Shown here: positions 27,145-34,959 of the stretch, piece after piece | Position numbering within the stretch: position 1 is the stretch's first letter | Layout: the number at the start of each line of letters is the position of its first letter | NCBI RefSeq assembly: GCF_001889605.1 | Contig: NZ_CP018171.1 | Location: 1,820,501-1,884,500 of the forward strand | Reading direction: 5' to 3' | Length of the DNA: 64,000 bases | Source: Aquibium oceanicum | GTDB lineage: Bacteria > Pseudomonadota > Alphaproteobacteria > Rhizobiales > Rhizobiaceae | Program-made: the position numbers and the translations under genes | The notes under the pieces: model-generated | The model's input: only the letters and a program-made list of their open reading frames with translations | The model's database searches: none | What the model was told of the DNA's origin: nothing

Positions 27145-27173
27145 GTAGCGCCGTTAAGGCGCCGATCGGACAA

Positions 27174-27518
27174 TTAGCCCGCGTTTGCGGCCTTGATCTG
27201 CGCACAGAGGCTGAGCGTGCCGCGCGAGAACGTCGAGTCGTTCATGTCCGGAGACTCGCAAGCAGCCTGAAGACGCGTACGGTCATCATCCGACATGCCG
27301 TCCCAAGCAGCCTTGAACTCGTCTTCGCCGCGCAGCTCGCTCATGGTGTCGTCGGTGAAGAACGAGACGATGCCCGGATTCTCGTCCATCATCGTCTGTT
27401 CCATGTCGCTCATGATGTTCGGGCCGGAGCCGTTCTGACCACCACTTCCGCTCTGCGCGAGGGCGGAGCCGGCGAACATGGAAGCGGCGGCGATGGCTGA
27501 GATAATTGCGGTTTTCAT
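27174..27518 (-). CDS. Small secreted protein, unknown function
   Basis: 114 aa. A clear Sec signal peptide (KTAIISAIAAASMFAGSALA, cleavage after ALA) precedes a Gly/Ser-rich spacer and a small acidic domain. Two cysteines near the C-terminus (QAACESP and LSLCAQI) could form a disulfide. The ribosome site AAGGAA lies well placed before the ATG at 27518. It is the last of four small genes on this strand. The family is not recognised. Confidence 0.7.
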   Translation of the reverse strand: MKTAIISAIAAASMFAGSALAQSGSGGQNGSGPNIMSDMEQTMMDENPGIVSFFTDDTMSELRGEDEFKAAWDGMSDDDRTRLQAACESPDMNDSTFSRGTLSLCAQIKAANAG

Positions 27519-27652
27519 TGGGTGTTTCCTTTTTTGTTGATGTCGCCAGGCAAGAACGGCGCCAACGATAGGCGGTTCCCTCACCGGTTCGTGATGAGGC
27601 AGGAGAGGGGAAGCGAAAGCCTCCCGCTCCCCGTGGCGCAGATGCTCCTGCC

Positions 27653-27928
27653 TCAGTTGTTGGCCGGGTCGGTTTCGGCCTCGTAGGCGAGCCGCGCGAT
27701 GATCGCGAGGCCCCAGAGCACGAGCGCCCCGAAGGCGACGCCGAGGACGGTCGCGGCGCCGTCCGGAATGTGGAACAGCACGACCAGCGAATAGAGGAAG
27801 GCTGCGGTGACGGTGATCAGCTGGCTGCCGATCAGCGCCGTGACGACGGCGATGCCCGTGAGGCTGCCGGGCGATATGATGCGGTCGGCGCGCGGGATTG
27901 CGAGCATGGTGGTGTCGAGGGTGGTCAT
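27653..27928 (-). CDS. Small membrane protein, unknown function
   Basis: 91 aa with two strong hydrophobic segments (GIAVVTALIGSQLITVTAAFLYSLVV as an extended helix region, and VLGVAFGALVLWGLAIIARL). The C-terminus is acidic. An AGGA ribosome site precedes the ATG. It lies in a same-strand run of four small envelope-type genes. No family recognised. Confidence 0.6.
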   Translation of the reverse strand: MTTLDTTMLAIPRADRIISPGSLTGIAVVTALIGSQLITVTAAFLYSLVVLFHIPDGAATVLGVAFGALVLWGLAIIARLAYEAETDPANN

Positions 27929-28012
27929 CGAAGATTTTCCTGGTTGGGCGACGAGCGGAAACCGGCGGACGCGCCGCCGGGATACGCTTGGAAGCTGGAA
28001 TGTCGGAAGGGT

Positions 28013-28225
28013 TCAGACCGGCGCGACGCCGGCGCCAATGCCCAGCGTCCAGAAGACGACGAGCAGGATGCCGAGGCCGGCGAACACGGTGAACAGGAGC
28101 GCTGCGGCGGTGGCCACGCCCCAGAACTGCATGATCGGCGGCGCGATGCCTTCTGCGTTGGGTTTGGCGTAGCGCATGAGAAGAAAGCAGAGTCCAAGCA
28201 GGGCGAGGCCCATGGCGGCTTGCAT
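28013..28225 (-). CDS. Small membrane protein, unknown function
   Basis: 70 aa, almost entirely hydrophobic: helix 1 is MGLALLGLCFLLM and helix 2 GVATAAALLFTVFAGLGILLVVFWTLG, with a short polar loop KPNAEGIAPP between them. GGAG lies 8 bases before the ATG at 28225. No family recognised. Its position between two other small membrane-protein genes suggests co-expression. Confidence 0.55.
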   Translation of the reverse strand: MQAAMGLALLGLCFLLMRYAKPNAEGIAPPIMQFWGVATAAALLFTVFAGLGILLVVFWTLGIGAGVAPV

Positions 28226-28312
28226 GAGGATTTCTCCGGACCAAGAGGATGACGATCGGCATGCACCGCCCGCCGCCGTATCGCGGTCAGGGTCCGGTGC
28301 TGCCGGGTTGTG

Positions 28313-28702
28313 TCAGGCGGTGCGGAGGAAAGCGGGGGGTGCGCGCTGTCCGGGCGAGAAAATCGCCGCGCGCACGAAGCCGGCATCGGCCGGCGCTGGA
28401 TCGAGAGCCGGAATGCCGGCGTAGAAGAGGAAGGTGGCGGAAGCCTCAAGGGCACCCGACGGCTCGGCGTCGGCGAAGCGCTTCGGCTCGAAAAGGCGCA
28501 TGCGCGCCTCCGCCTGTGGCGCCTTGCTGGTAAGGGCGGGCGCGTTCGAGGCGCCGTTGGACAGCGAAAGCTGGTCGGCGCGGCCGGGCAGCGGCGCCGC
28601 GGTCGCGAACGCCGCCAAATGCGCCATGGCCGCGAGCACGACCAGAAGGCCGAGGAAGGGGCGGTGCGAGAAAATCCGGAACAAGCGGATCGGATCCATC
28701 AA
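28313..28702 (-). CDS. Hypothetical membrane-anchored protein
   Basis: 129 aa. A hydrophobic segment at about residues 16-36 (FLGLLVVLAAMAHLAAFATA) is a signal or anchor; the rest is Ala/Pro-rich and polar, without cysteines or recognisable motifs. No good ribosome site is visible before the start (two adjacent Met codons at 28702 and 28699), so confidence is limited. It heads the four-gene run of small envelope proteins. Confidence 0.45.
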   Translation of the reverse strand: MMDPIRLFRIFSHRPFLGLLVVLAAMAHLAAFATAAPLPGRADQLSLSNGASNAPALTSKAPQAEARMRLFEPKRFADAEPSGALEASATFLFYAGIPALDPAPADAGFVRAAIFSPGQRAPPAFLRTA

Positions 28703-29332
28703 TGGCGGCGGCGCCGCGAGAGGAGGGGAGTATTAGCAGGTTCTGGGGGAGGGTGGTAGAGGGGACTGTGCGGCGAGCTCGCGGGAGTACGCCTCTTCCG
28801 CACGTTCTTCCTTCGTCAGGGTTAGAAGAAAAAAGATAGGAATAAAACCCTTGACACCGTGACGGTGGTTTGATAGGTTCTCGTCATCGTCGGAAGTGTG
28901 CGGGTGGGAGCAGTACTGGCCTTTGAGGTTCCTCCGGATGGCGTGTCCGACCCCTAGCTTCCAGCCGGTGCGGCTGAACAAATTTCAATTTTCTTCTTCG
29001 TAGCCAGAGCGCGAGGCCTTTGGTCTGGACGAATTCCCGGTTCGTGCCGGCAGTTTCGCCTGCTGACAGGGAGGTGGAGGGCGTCCGGCACCTGACATCG
29101 TCAAAAGCAGAAAGGGATGAAACCGATCGGCAGGCCTGCGCTGGTCCAGCGGACAGATGCTCATACGGTCACTGTAGGCGGCCTCGAGGATGCGTCGTAG
29201 GCGTAGCATGGCGGCCGATCGCCGCCGCGGCTCGACAAGGAATAGATCGACAGGCTCGCCGGACCGGCGGGCGTGTGGAATGCCTGGAAACGCCCGCACG
29301 AGAACGGGCGAACGAAGAAGAAGCAAGGAGCG
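28703..29332. other. Long non-coding stretch before the terminase remnant
   Basis: This 630 bp region carries no reading frame I can support. It holds a forward sigma-70-like promoter with a perfect inverted repeat across its -35 (28851-28879) and locally AT-rich sequence from about 28820 to 29000. It may represent the decayed upstream part of a gene-transfer-agent or prophage block, but nothing recognisable of that remains. Confidence 0.4.
28851..28879 (+). promoter_or_regulatory. Promoter-like element with operator-like inverted repeat
   Basis: A perfect -35 hexamer TTGACA (28851-28856), a 17-bp spacer and a weak -10 TAGGTT (28874-28879) face rightward. A perfect inverted repeat CACCGT-G-ACGGTG (28855-28867) overlaps the -35, the usual position of a repressor operator. 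The gene controlled is uncertain; the next rightward frame is the terminase remnant ~450 bp away. Confidence 0.4.
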
Positions 29333-30274
29333 ATGGAGAACCCGCCGAAGCATTTCGCCTCATCGACGACCGCATCATCGCCCTCGCCCGAGCAGAAGCA
29401 GCCCGGCTGGTCGCAGGAGGTGTTGCACCCAAGGCAGGCTGACCGCGCCACACGGGGATGGTTCGCCCAGGCGCGACACGAGCAATATCCGCTGTGGCGG
29501 CGCCGCGAGGGCGCGCCCGACAACTGGATGGTGGTGGGAGGCCGCGGGGCCGGCAAGACGCGGCTCGGTGCTGAATGGGTGAACGCGCTGGTGCGCGGAT
29601 TCTCTCCTTTCACGCTCGCGCGGCACGGCCAGATCGCGCTGGTGGGGGAGACGTTTTCGGACGTGCGCGAGGTGATGATCGAGGGACCTTCGGGGATCCG
29701 CGCAATCGCGCGCGGAGAGCCGCCGCGCTTCGAAGCGACCCGGCGCAGGTTGGTGTGGGACGCTTCGGGCGCCGTGGCCTATGCCTTTTCCGCCGAGGAT
29801 CCCGAGAGCCTGCGTGGACCGCAATTCGCAGCCGCCTGGTGCGACGAGCTCGCCAAGTGGAAACACATGGAAGCGACCTTCGACATGCTGCAGTTCGGGC
29901 TGCGGCTCGGGGAGCGGCCCGTGCAGTTGATCACAACGACGCCTAGGCCGGCACCGCTGGTGCGCCGGCTGATGGCCGATCCGCGCTTCCGGCAGACGCG
30001 CATGACGACGCGCGACAATGCGCGGAACCTGGCTCCCGGCTTCATGGCCTCGATCGAGGCGCGCTACGCACGCACGCGGCTCGGGCGCCAGGAACTTGCC
30101 CCCAAGCCCGATGCGCCGCCGGTTTCCACTTCCAAAGCTTCCGTTTCGACCATCTCCCCGCTTCGTGCAAAGGCGAGGAAAGGATTTCTTTGCGCTGTCA
30201 AAAGCCGAATTCCAGGCTACATTGACACTCCGATGCGCGCACTGGCACAAAAATCGCCCAGGGCTTGGCAGTGA
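29333..30274 (+). CDS. Truncated terminase large subunit (GTA/phage type)
   Basis: 313 aa. The ATPase half of a DNA-packaging terminase is intact: Walker A GGRGAGKTRLGAEWV, the ALVGETFSDVREVMIEG segment, Walker B-like AAWCDELAKWK, and LITTTPRP. These match the gene transfer agent terminases of alphaproteobacteria. Homology stops at RYARTRLGRQEL; the following ~55 residues do not look like the C-terminal nuclease domain expected (family length is above 400 aa). No small terminase, portal, capsid or tail genes are adjacent. It is therefore most likely a deletion remnant of a GTA or prophage cluster. The start at 29333 follows AAGGAG at very short spacing; 29273 is an alternative. Confidence 0.75.
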   Translation: MENPPKHFASSTTASSPSPEQKQPGWSQEVLHPRQADRATRGWFAQARHEQYPLWRRREGAPDNWMVVGGRGAGKTRLGAEWVNALVRGFSPFTLARHGQIALVGETFSDVREVMIEGPSGIRAIARGEPPRFEATRRRLVWDASGAVAYAFSAEDPESLRGPQFAAAWCDELAKWKHMEATFDMLQFGLRLGERPVQLITTTPRPAPLVRRLMADPRFRQTRMTTRDNARNLAPGFMASIEARYARTRLGRQELAPKPDAPPVSTSKASVSTISPLRAKARKGFLCAVKSRIPGYIDTPMRALAQKSPRAWQ

Positions 30275-30326
30275 ATCCAGAACGGCGTTCATGCCGCGTT
30301 CAGCGGCGGCGGGGTATCAGGAGCGC

Positions 30327-30575
30327 ATGAACATCCGTAGCTCCATTATGCATCTCTTGACGTTCCTGGTCCTGGCCACGGGGTCGGCCACCTCGGCGCA
30401 TGCGGCAGACTGTGCGTCCGTTGGGCGCGCCATCGCCGCTCAGGATGGCGGAACCCTTCAGGTTGCGACTGAGCAGAGCCAGGGCGGCCAGACGGTCTGC
30501 GTCGTCGTCTACACCGTGCCGGGCAGCAACGGCCAGCCGCCGCGCAGGGTGGAGAGACAGGTCCCCGCCAACTAG
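30327..30575 (+). CDS. feuN: FeuN-like small periplasmic regulator
   Basis: 82 aa. A Sec signal peptide (residues about 1-27, ending AHAA) precedes a ~55-residue mature domain with two cysteines (ADCASVG and GQTVCVVVYT) likely joined by a disulfide. It lies 70 bp upstream of a FeuP-type regulator and its FeuQ kinase. In Sinorhizobium meliloti the small periplasmic protein FeuN is encoded just upstream of feuPQ and restrains FeuQ signalling. Position, size and export match that, so the assignment rests mainly on context. A GGAG ribosome site precedes the ATG. Confidence 0.75.
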   Translation: MNIRSSIMHLLTFLVLATGSATSAHAADCASVGRAIAAQDGGTLQVATEQSQGGQTVCVVVYTVPGSNGQPPRRVERQVPAN

Positions 30576-30645
30576 CCCTCCTGCCCGACATGGCGCAGCG
30601 ATAGAGGGCCGGGCGAAGCGAGAGCCCGTCAATCCCGAGGATAGC

Positions 30646-31311
30646 ATGAGAATATTGGTTGTAGAGGATGACAAGAACCTCAACCGTCAGATCGCCGACG
30701 CGCTGACGGAAGCGGGTTACGTGGTTGACCGGGCCCACGACGGCGAGGAAGGTCATTTCCTGGGGGACACCGAGCCCTACGATGCCGTCGTTCTGGACAT
30801 TGGCCTGCCCGAAATGGACGGGATCAGCGTGCTGGAAAGATGGCGCGCGGACGGCAAGAAAATGCCTGTGCTGATGCTGACGGCGCGCGACCGCTGGAGC
30901 GATAAAGTGGCAGGGATCGACGCGGGCGCCGACGACTACGTCGCCAAACCCTTCCACATCGAGGAAGTGCTGGCGCGTGTGCGCGCCCTGATTCGCCGGG
31001 CGGCGGGGCACGCCTCGTCCGAACTGGTCTGCGGCCCGCTGCGGGTCGACACCAAGGCGTCCAAGGCCGATGTCGGCGGAATGCCGCTGAAGCTGACCTC
31101 TCACGAGTTCCGGCTGCTCGCCTATCTCATGCATCACATGGGGGAGGTCGTGTCGCGCACCGAACTGGTCGAGCACCTCTATGACCAGGATTTCGACCGC
31201 GATTCCAACACGGTCGAGGTGTTCGTCGGGCGCTTGCGCAAGAAGATGGGCCTGGACCTGATCGAGACGGTGCGCGGCATGGGGTACCGGATGCGAGAGC
31301 CGCAGGAGTGA
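30646..31311 (+). CDS. feuP: Response regulator FeuP (OmpR family)
   Basis: 221 aa. Receiver domain (about residues 1-115) with the acidic pair EDD, phosphoacceptor Asp51 in VVLDIGLPEMDG and Lys in VAKPF; winged-helix DNA-binding domain (about 125-220) ending VFVGRLRKKMG ... TVRGMGYRM. FeuP with FeuQ controls targets including cyclic-glucan export in S. meliloti and is needed for symbiosis; its targets here are unknown. ATG at 30646 gives the standard MRILVVEDD start; longer upstream frames overlap feuN and are shadows. The stop overlaps the feuQ start. Confidence 0.9.
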   Translation: MRILVVEDDKNLNRQIADALTEAGYVVDRAHDGEEGHFLGDTEPYDAVVLDIGLPEMDGISVLERWRADGKKMPVLMLTARDRWSDKVAGIDAGADDYVAKPFHIEEVLARVRALIRRAAGHASSELVCGPLRVDTKASKADVGGMPLKLTSHEFRLLAYLMHHMGEVVSRTELVEHLYDQDFDRDSNTVEVFVGRLRKKMGLDLIETVRGMGYRMREPQE

Positions 31312-32714
31312 GCACCCAGGCGCCGCACCAGGCGCGGCCCGCCAGGCGCAACGCGCTGAGGATCGGGCTTCGCTCGCTGTCCTTCCGCGTCGTCACCTTT
31401 TCCACGGTTTGGGCGGTCGTCGCCCTCGTGGTGATCGCCACGCTGATTTCCGCGCTCTATCGCGTCTCGGCCGAACGCAGCTTCCGCAGCCTGCTCGTAG
31501 CGCATCTCTACAGTCTCGTCGCGGCGGTGAGCGTTTCCGACGAGGGCGAGTTGCAAGGGACGCCGGCGCTTTACGACGTCAAGTTCTCACAGCCCGGTTC
31601 CGGCTGGTACTGGGCCGTGGAGCCGGTCTCGCCGGGCCTCGCCGGCGGCATCCGCTCCTCCTCCATGTCCGATCCGATTCCCGCGCCGTCGGAAGCCGAG
31701 GTGCCGTTCGACAGCCAGTTCCAGCGCATTTACGAGACCGTCGGCCTGTCTGGCGAACGAATCGACGTGGTTGAGAACGACTTCATCCTGGACTCCGACA
31801 ACCGGATCGCCCGGTTCCGCGTGATGGGGAACAGGAGCGAGCTGGAACTGGACATCGCCGACTTCTCACAACAGCTCTACACCTATCTGACGCTGTTTGG
31901 CGTCGGCATGATCGCAATCAACGCCATCGTGATTCTTTTGGGACTGCGTCCTTTGGATCAGGTGCGCAACGCGCTGGCCGAGGTGCGGGAAGGAACTGCC
32001 AAGAAACTCGACGGCAGGTTTCCCTCCGAGATCGAACCGCTCGCCAGCGAGACGAACGCGCTGATCGAGAACAACCGTCGAATCGTCGAACGGTCGCGCA
32101 CGCAGGTCGGCAATCTCGCCCATTCCCTGAAGACGCCGGTGGCCGTACTCCTCAACGAGGGACGCGCGATGGGCGGTGAGAAGGGGAGGCTCATCGTCGA
32201 GCAGGCGGCCGCGCTTCAGCAGCAGGTGGAGCACTACCTTCAGCGCGCGCGCATCGCCGCCCAGCGCGACAGTGTCGTCTTCCGCACGCCGCTCAAGGAG
32301 CCGCTGGAACGGCTGTTGCGGGTGTTCCGCAAGCTCGACCCGAAGGTCGACATTGCCTTCGAAGGCCCGGAGCGCGAACTCGTCTTCGCCGGGGAGCGGG
32401 AGGATCTCGAGGAGATTACCGGCAATCTCCTGGAAAATGCTGTCAAATGGGCGCGGTCCGCTGTGCGCGTGCGGCTGGCGGAGGAGGCGGGACGTATCCT
32501 GCTGACGATCGAGGACGATGGGCCGGGCATTCCCGAGGAACAGGCGCGCGAGGCGCTGAAGCGCGGCACGCGGCTCGACGAGACCAAGCCCGGGACCGGT
32601 CTCGGGCTGGCGATCGTTCACGATCTCGTGCGCGAATACAGCGGCGAACTGGCGCTCGATCGGTCGGAACTCGGGGGGTTGAAAGCCGCGATTCGCCTGC
32701 CGTCTGCGGGATGA
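31308..32714 (+). CDS. feuQ: Sensor histidine kinase FeuQ
   Basis: 468 aa inner-membrane kinase. Two transmembrane helices (about residues 27-50 and 190-215) flank a ~140-residue periplasmic domain, the likely contact site for FeuN. HAMP and DHp regions follow with His272 in NLAHSLKTP, then HATPase_c with NLLENAVKW, DDGPGIP and GTGLGLAI motifs. The GTG start at 31308 overlaps the feuP stop (GTGA), a sign of coupled translation. A terminator-like hairpin lies ~55 bp past its end. Confidence 0.9.
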   Translation: MSTQAPHQARPARRNALRIGLRSLSFRVVTFSTVWAVVALVVIATLISALYRVSAERSFRSLLVAHLYSLVAAVSVSDEGELQGTPALYDVKFSQPGSGWYWAVEPVSPGLAGGIRSSSMSDPIPAPSEAEVPFDSQFQRIYETVGLSGERIDVVENDFILDSDNRIARFRVMGNRSELELDIADFSQQLYTYLTLFGVGMIAINAIVILLGLRPLDQVRNALAEVREGTAKKLDGRFPSEIEPLASETNALIENNRRIVERSRTQVGNLAHSLKTPVAVLLNEGRAMGGEKGRLIVEQAAALQQQVEHYLQRARIAAQRDSVVFRTPLKEPLERLLRVFRKLDPKVDIAFEGPERELVFAGEREDLEEITGNLLENAVKWARSAVRVRLAEEAGRILLTIEDDGPGIPEEQAREALKRGTRLDETKPGTGLGLAIVHDLVREYSGELALDRSELGGLKAAIRLPSAG

Positions 32715-32767
32715 CGTTCGACGTTACCGGCCCTCGCAAGGCAGTGGCGGCTCCAATGAGAAACGAA

Positions 32768-32797
32768 GGGCTCGGGTTTCCGGCGAGCCCAATTTCG
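32768..32797 (+). terminator. Terminator-like hairpin after feuQ
   Basis: GGGCTCG (32768-32774) and CGAGCCC (32784-32790) form a 7-bp stem with a 9-nt loop, followed by AATTTCGG. The T-run is short. It separates the feu genes from the lipoprotein gene. Confidence 0.55.
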
Positions 32798-32860
32798 GTC
32801 ATAGATCGACGTTACCGCCCCGATGCTTCGGTCGCAGTCACGCAAGGGAACAATCGAGCG

Positions 32861-33277
32861 ATGCCCACAGCCGCGAAAGCAATGACGCTTTTGGCAGCCT
32901 GCCTTTCGCTTGGCGCGTGCACGACCACGTCGCTGACGAGCGGCGTGACCGCCCCGACGACGAAGGATTCCATCATCGCCCAGATGAACGGCGGCCTGAT
33001 AGGCGGCGAACTGGGCAGCAAACTGCCTGAGCGTGAGCGCCGTAAGGCGCTGGAAGCGGAGTATCGCGCACTCGAATACACGCCGGCGCGAATGCCGGTG
33101 ACCTGGAACACCGAGGACGGCCGGCTTTCAGGCTCGGTTGTGGCTGCCCAGCCCTATCGGGTCGGCTCCCAGGACTGTCGCCAGTACAGCCATACGATCA
33201 CCGATGGCGGCCGCGAGTCGGAGGCGCGCGGCACGGCCTGCCGCAACCCCGACGGCAGCTGGACGCCGCTCACCTGA
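32861..33277 (+). CDS. Outer-membrane surface-antigen-like lipoprotein
   Basis: 138 aa. A lipoprotein signal peptide with lipobox LGAC places the lipidated Cys at residue 20. The mature part starts with a Thr/Ser-rich linker and a glycine-rich GGLIGGELGSKL helix. It then has RKALEAEYRALEYTPARMPVTW and a C-terminal domain with CRQYSHTIT and ARGTACRNPDGSW, the pattern of the RT0821/Lpp0805 and 17-kDa surface antigen family. It is probably in the outer membrane facing the periplasm. It lies between feuQ and cycH. A 16-bp direct repeat (one mismatch) occurs upstream. Function in the envelope is unknown. Confidence 0.8.
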   Translation: MPTAAKAMTLLAACLSLGACTTTSLTSGVTAPTTKDSIIAQMNGGLIGGELGSKLPERERRKALEAEYRALEYTPARMPVTWNTEDGRLSGSVVAAQPYRVGSQDCRQYSHTITDGGRESEARGTACRNPDGSWTPLT

Positions 33278-33367
33278 ATGATGGGTCCGCCAGCCAGTCC
33301 GCTGCCGCCAAATAGCCGCACGCAAGGGCGATTGGAATGCCCTCCAACCATCGCTATTTGAGGTCGC

Positions 33368-34513
33368 ATGGTTTTCTGGATCGTGCTCGGACTGCTGACG
33401 GTGATCGCCAGCCTCGCCGTGATCCTGCCGCTCGCCGGCAGGCGCGAGGAGGCCGCGCCCGGTTCCGTGCATGACATCGAGGTCTACCGGGACCAGCTGG
33501 CCGAAGTGGAGCGGGATGCGGAGCGCGGTCTGATCGGCAGGCATGAAGCCGAGCAGGCGCGAGCCGAGATCGGCCGGCGGATCCTGAAACTCGACAGCAC
33601 GGAGAAGAGCGAAGGCGGGAAGCGCCGGGGCGAGACGGCCGTCGCGCGTGGGCTCGCGATGGCAGGCGTGCTGGCGGTGCCGCTGGTGAGCTGGGGGGTG
33701 TACAGTTCGATCGGATCGCCGGAGCTTCCGGGTCAGCCGCTCGCAGAGCGGCTGGCGAAGAACCCGGGCGAGAGCAGCATCGACGAACTCGTGGCGCGGG
33801 CGGAGGCGCATCTTCGCGCCAATCCGCAGGACGGGCGCGGCTGGGACGTGCTGGCGCCGATCTATGCCAGGCTCGAACGGCCGACCGAGGCGGCGACCGC
33901 CTATCGCAACGCCATCCGCCTTATTGGGCCGACCGCGGCGCGCGAGACTGGTCTCGGCGAGGCCCTGATGATGTCGGCCGGCGGCGTGGTGCGTGCCGAC
34001 GCCGTCGACGCCTTCCGGCGGGCGCTGGAAATCGACCCGCAGGATCCGAAGGCACGGTTCTATCTCGCCACCGCCATGGCGCAGGAAGGCAGGATGTCGG
34101 AAGCCGCCGATGCTCTGCGCGCGATGCTTGCCGACCTGCCGCAGAACGCGCCCTGGCGCGAGGTCGTGGAGCAGTCCATCGCACGGGCCGAGGAAGAGGC
34201 ATCCCGCAGGGGCACGGCTCCTCCCGGCCCGACCCGCGAAGACTTCGAGGCGGCGGGCGAGATGAGCGCCGACGATCGCAGCGCTATGATCGAGATCATG
34301 GTTGCTCAGCTTGATGAGAGGCTAAGGGAGAACCCGGACGACCGGGAAGGCTGGCAACGCCTGGTGCGCTCCTACATGGTGCTCGGCAAGGCGGACGAGG
34401 CACGCGACGCCCTCACGCGCGGCGTCGCCGCGCTCGGCGAGGACAGCGCCGCGGCGCGAGAACTCGTGGCCTTCGCGGCGGAACAGGGCGTGAGGGGCGT
34501 GGAAGAACGATGA
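33368..34513 (+). CDS. cycH: Cytochrome c biogenesis protein CcmI/CycH
   Basis: 381 aa. Two N-terminal membrane helices (about residues 2-20 and 98-115) are separated by a cytoplasmic heptad-rich loop, and the periplasmic C-terminal part carries TPR repeats (about 130-370). CcmI binds apocytochrome c and delivers it to the CcmFH heme lyase. The conserved [21 protein letters not shown] region is visible. This is the first gene of a cycHJKL operon; the stop overlaps cycJ by four bases. Its clients would include the cytochromes at 1.4-2.7 kb. Confidence 0.92.
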   Translation: MVFWIVLGLLTVIASLAVILPLAGRREEAAPGSVHDIEVYRDQLAEVERDAERGLIGRHEAEQARAEIGRRILKLDSTEKSEGGKRRGETAVARGLAMAGVLAVPLVSWGVYSSIGSPELPGQPLAERLAKNPGESSIDELVARAEAHLRANPQDGRGWDVLAPIYARLERPTEAATAYRNAIRLIGPTAARETGLGEALMMSAGGVVRADAVDAFRRALEIDPQDPKARFYLATAMAQEGRMSEAADALRAMLADLPQNAPWREVVEQSIARAEEEASRRGTAPPGPTREDFEAAGEMSADDRSAMIEIMVAQLDERLRENPDDREGWQRLVRSYMVLGKADEARDALTRGVAALGEDSAAARELVAFAAEQGVRGVEER

Positions 34514-34944
34514 CGCGGAAGCAGAAACGGCTGTCGATCATACTGGGCGCGCTGGCCTTTGTCGGCACCGCGACCGGGCTGACATTCTATGCGCTCGGGC
34601 AGAAGACCTCCTACTTCTACATGCCGGCCGACCTCACGACCGCGAGCATCGCACCGGGACAGCGCATCCGGCTGGGCGGGCTGGTGGAGGACGGTTCGAT
34701 CGTGCGCGGCCAGGGCACGCGTGTCTCGTTCGGCGTCTCCGACGGTGGCGGCAAGGTCGAAGTCGTCTATGATGGGCTCCTGCCAGACCTGTTCCGCGAG
34801 GGGCAGGGCGTGGTGACGGAAGGCACGTTCGGCGCCGACGGAACCTTCGTCGCGGACAGCGTGCTCGCCAAGCACGACGAGAACTACATGCCCAAGGAAG
34901 TCGCCGACAGCCTGAAGGCGCAGGGCGTCTGGCAGGAAAACTGA
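34510..34944 (+). CDS. cycJ: Heme chaperone CcmE/CycJ
   Basis: 144 aa. An N-terminal signal anchor (about residues 8-27) precedes an OB-fold periplasmic domain. The heme-carrying His122 and Tyr126 lie in the diagnostic [10 protein letters not shown] motif. CcmE receives heme from CcmCD and hands it to CcmF/CcmH. ATG overlaps the cycH stop (ATGA) and a GGGAGG ribosome site of the next gene follows closely. Confidence 0.95.
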   Translation: MTRKQKRLSIILGALAFVGTATGLTFYALGQKTSYFYMPADLTTASIAPGQRIRLGGLVEDGSIVRGQGTRVSFGVSDGGGKVEVVYDGLLPDLFREGQGVVTEGTFGADGTFVADSVLAKHDENYMPKEVADSLKAQGVWQEN

Positions 34945-34959
34945 GGGAGGCCGCAGGCA

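Noticed and set aside
28733-28981. 82-codon reverse frame in the orphan gap
   Set aside because: Not protein-like, no ribosome site, and it overlaps a promoter-like element.
28985-29353. 122-codon reverse frame before the terminase remnant
   Set aside because: No domain, and Arg/Pro-rich shadow composition.
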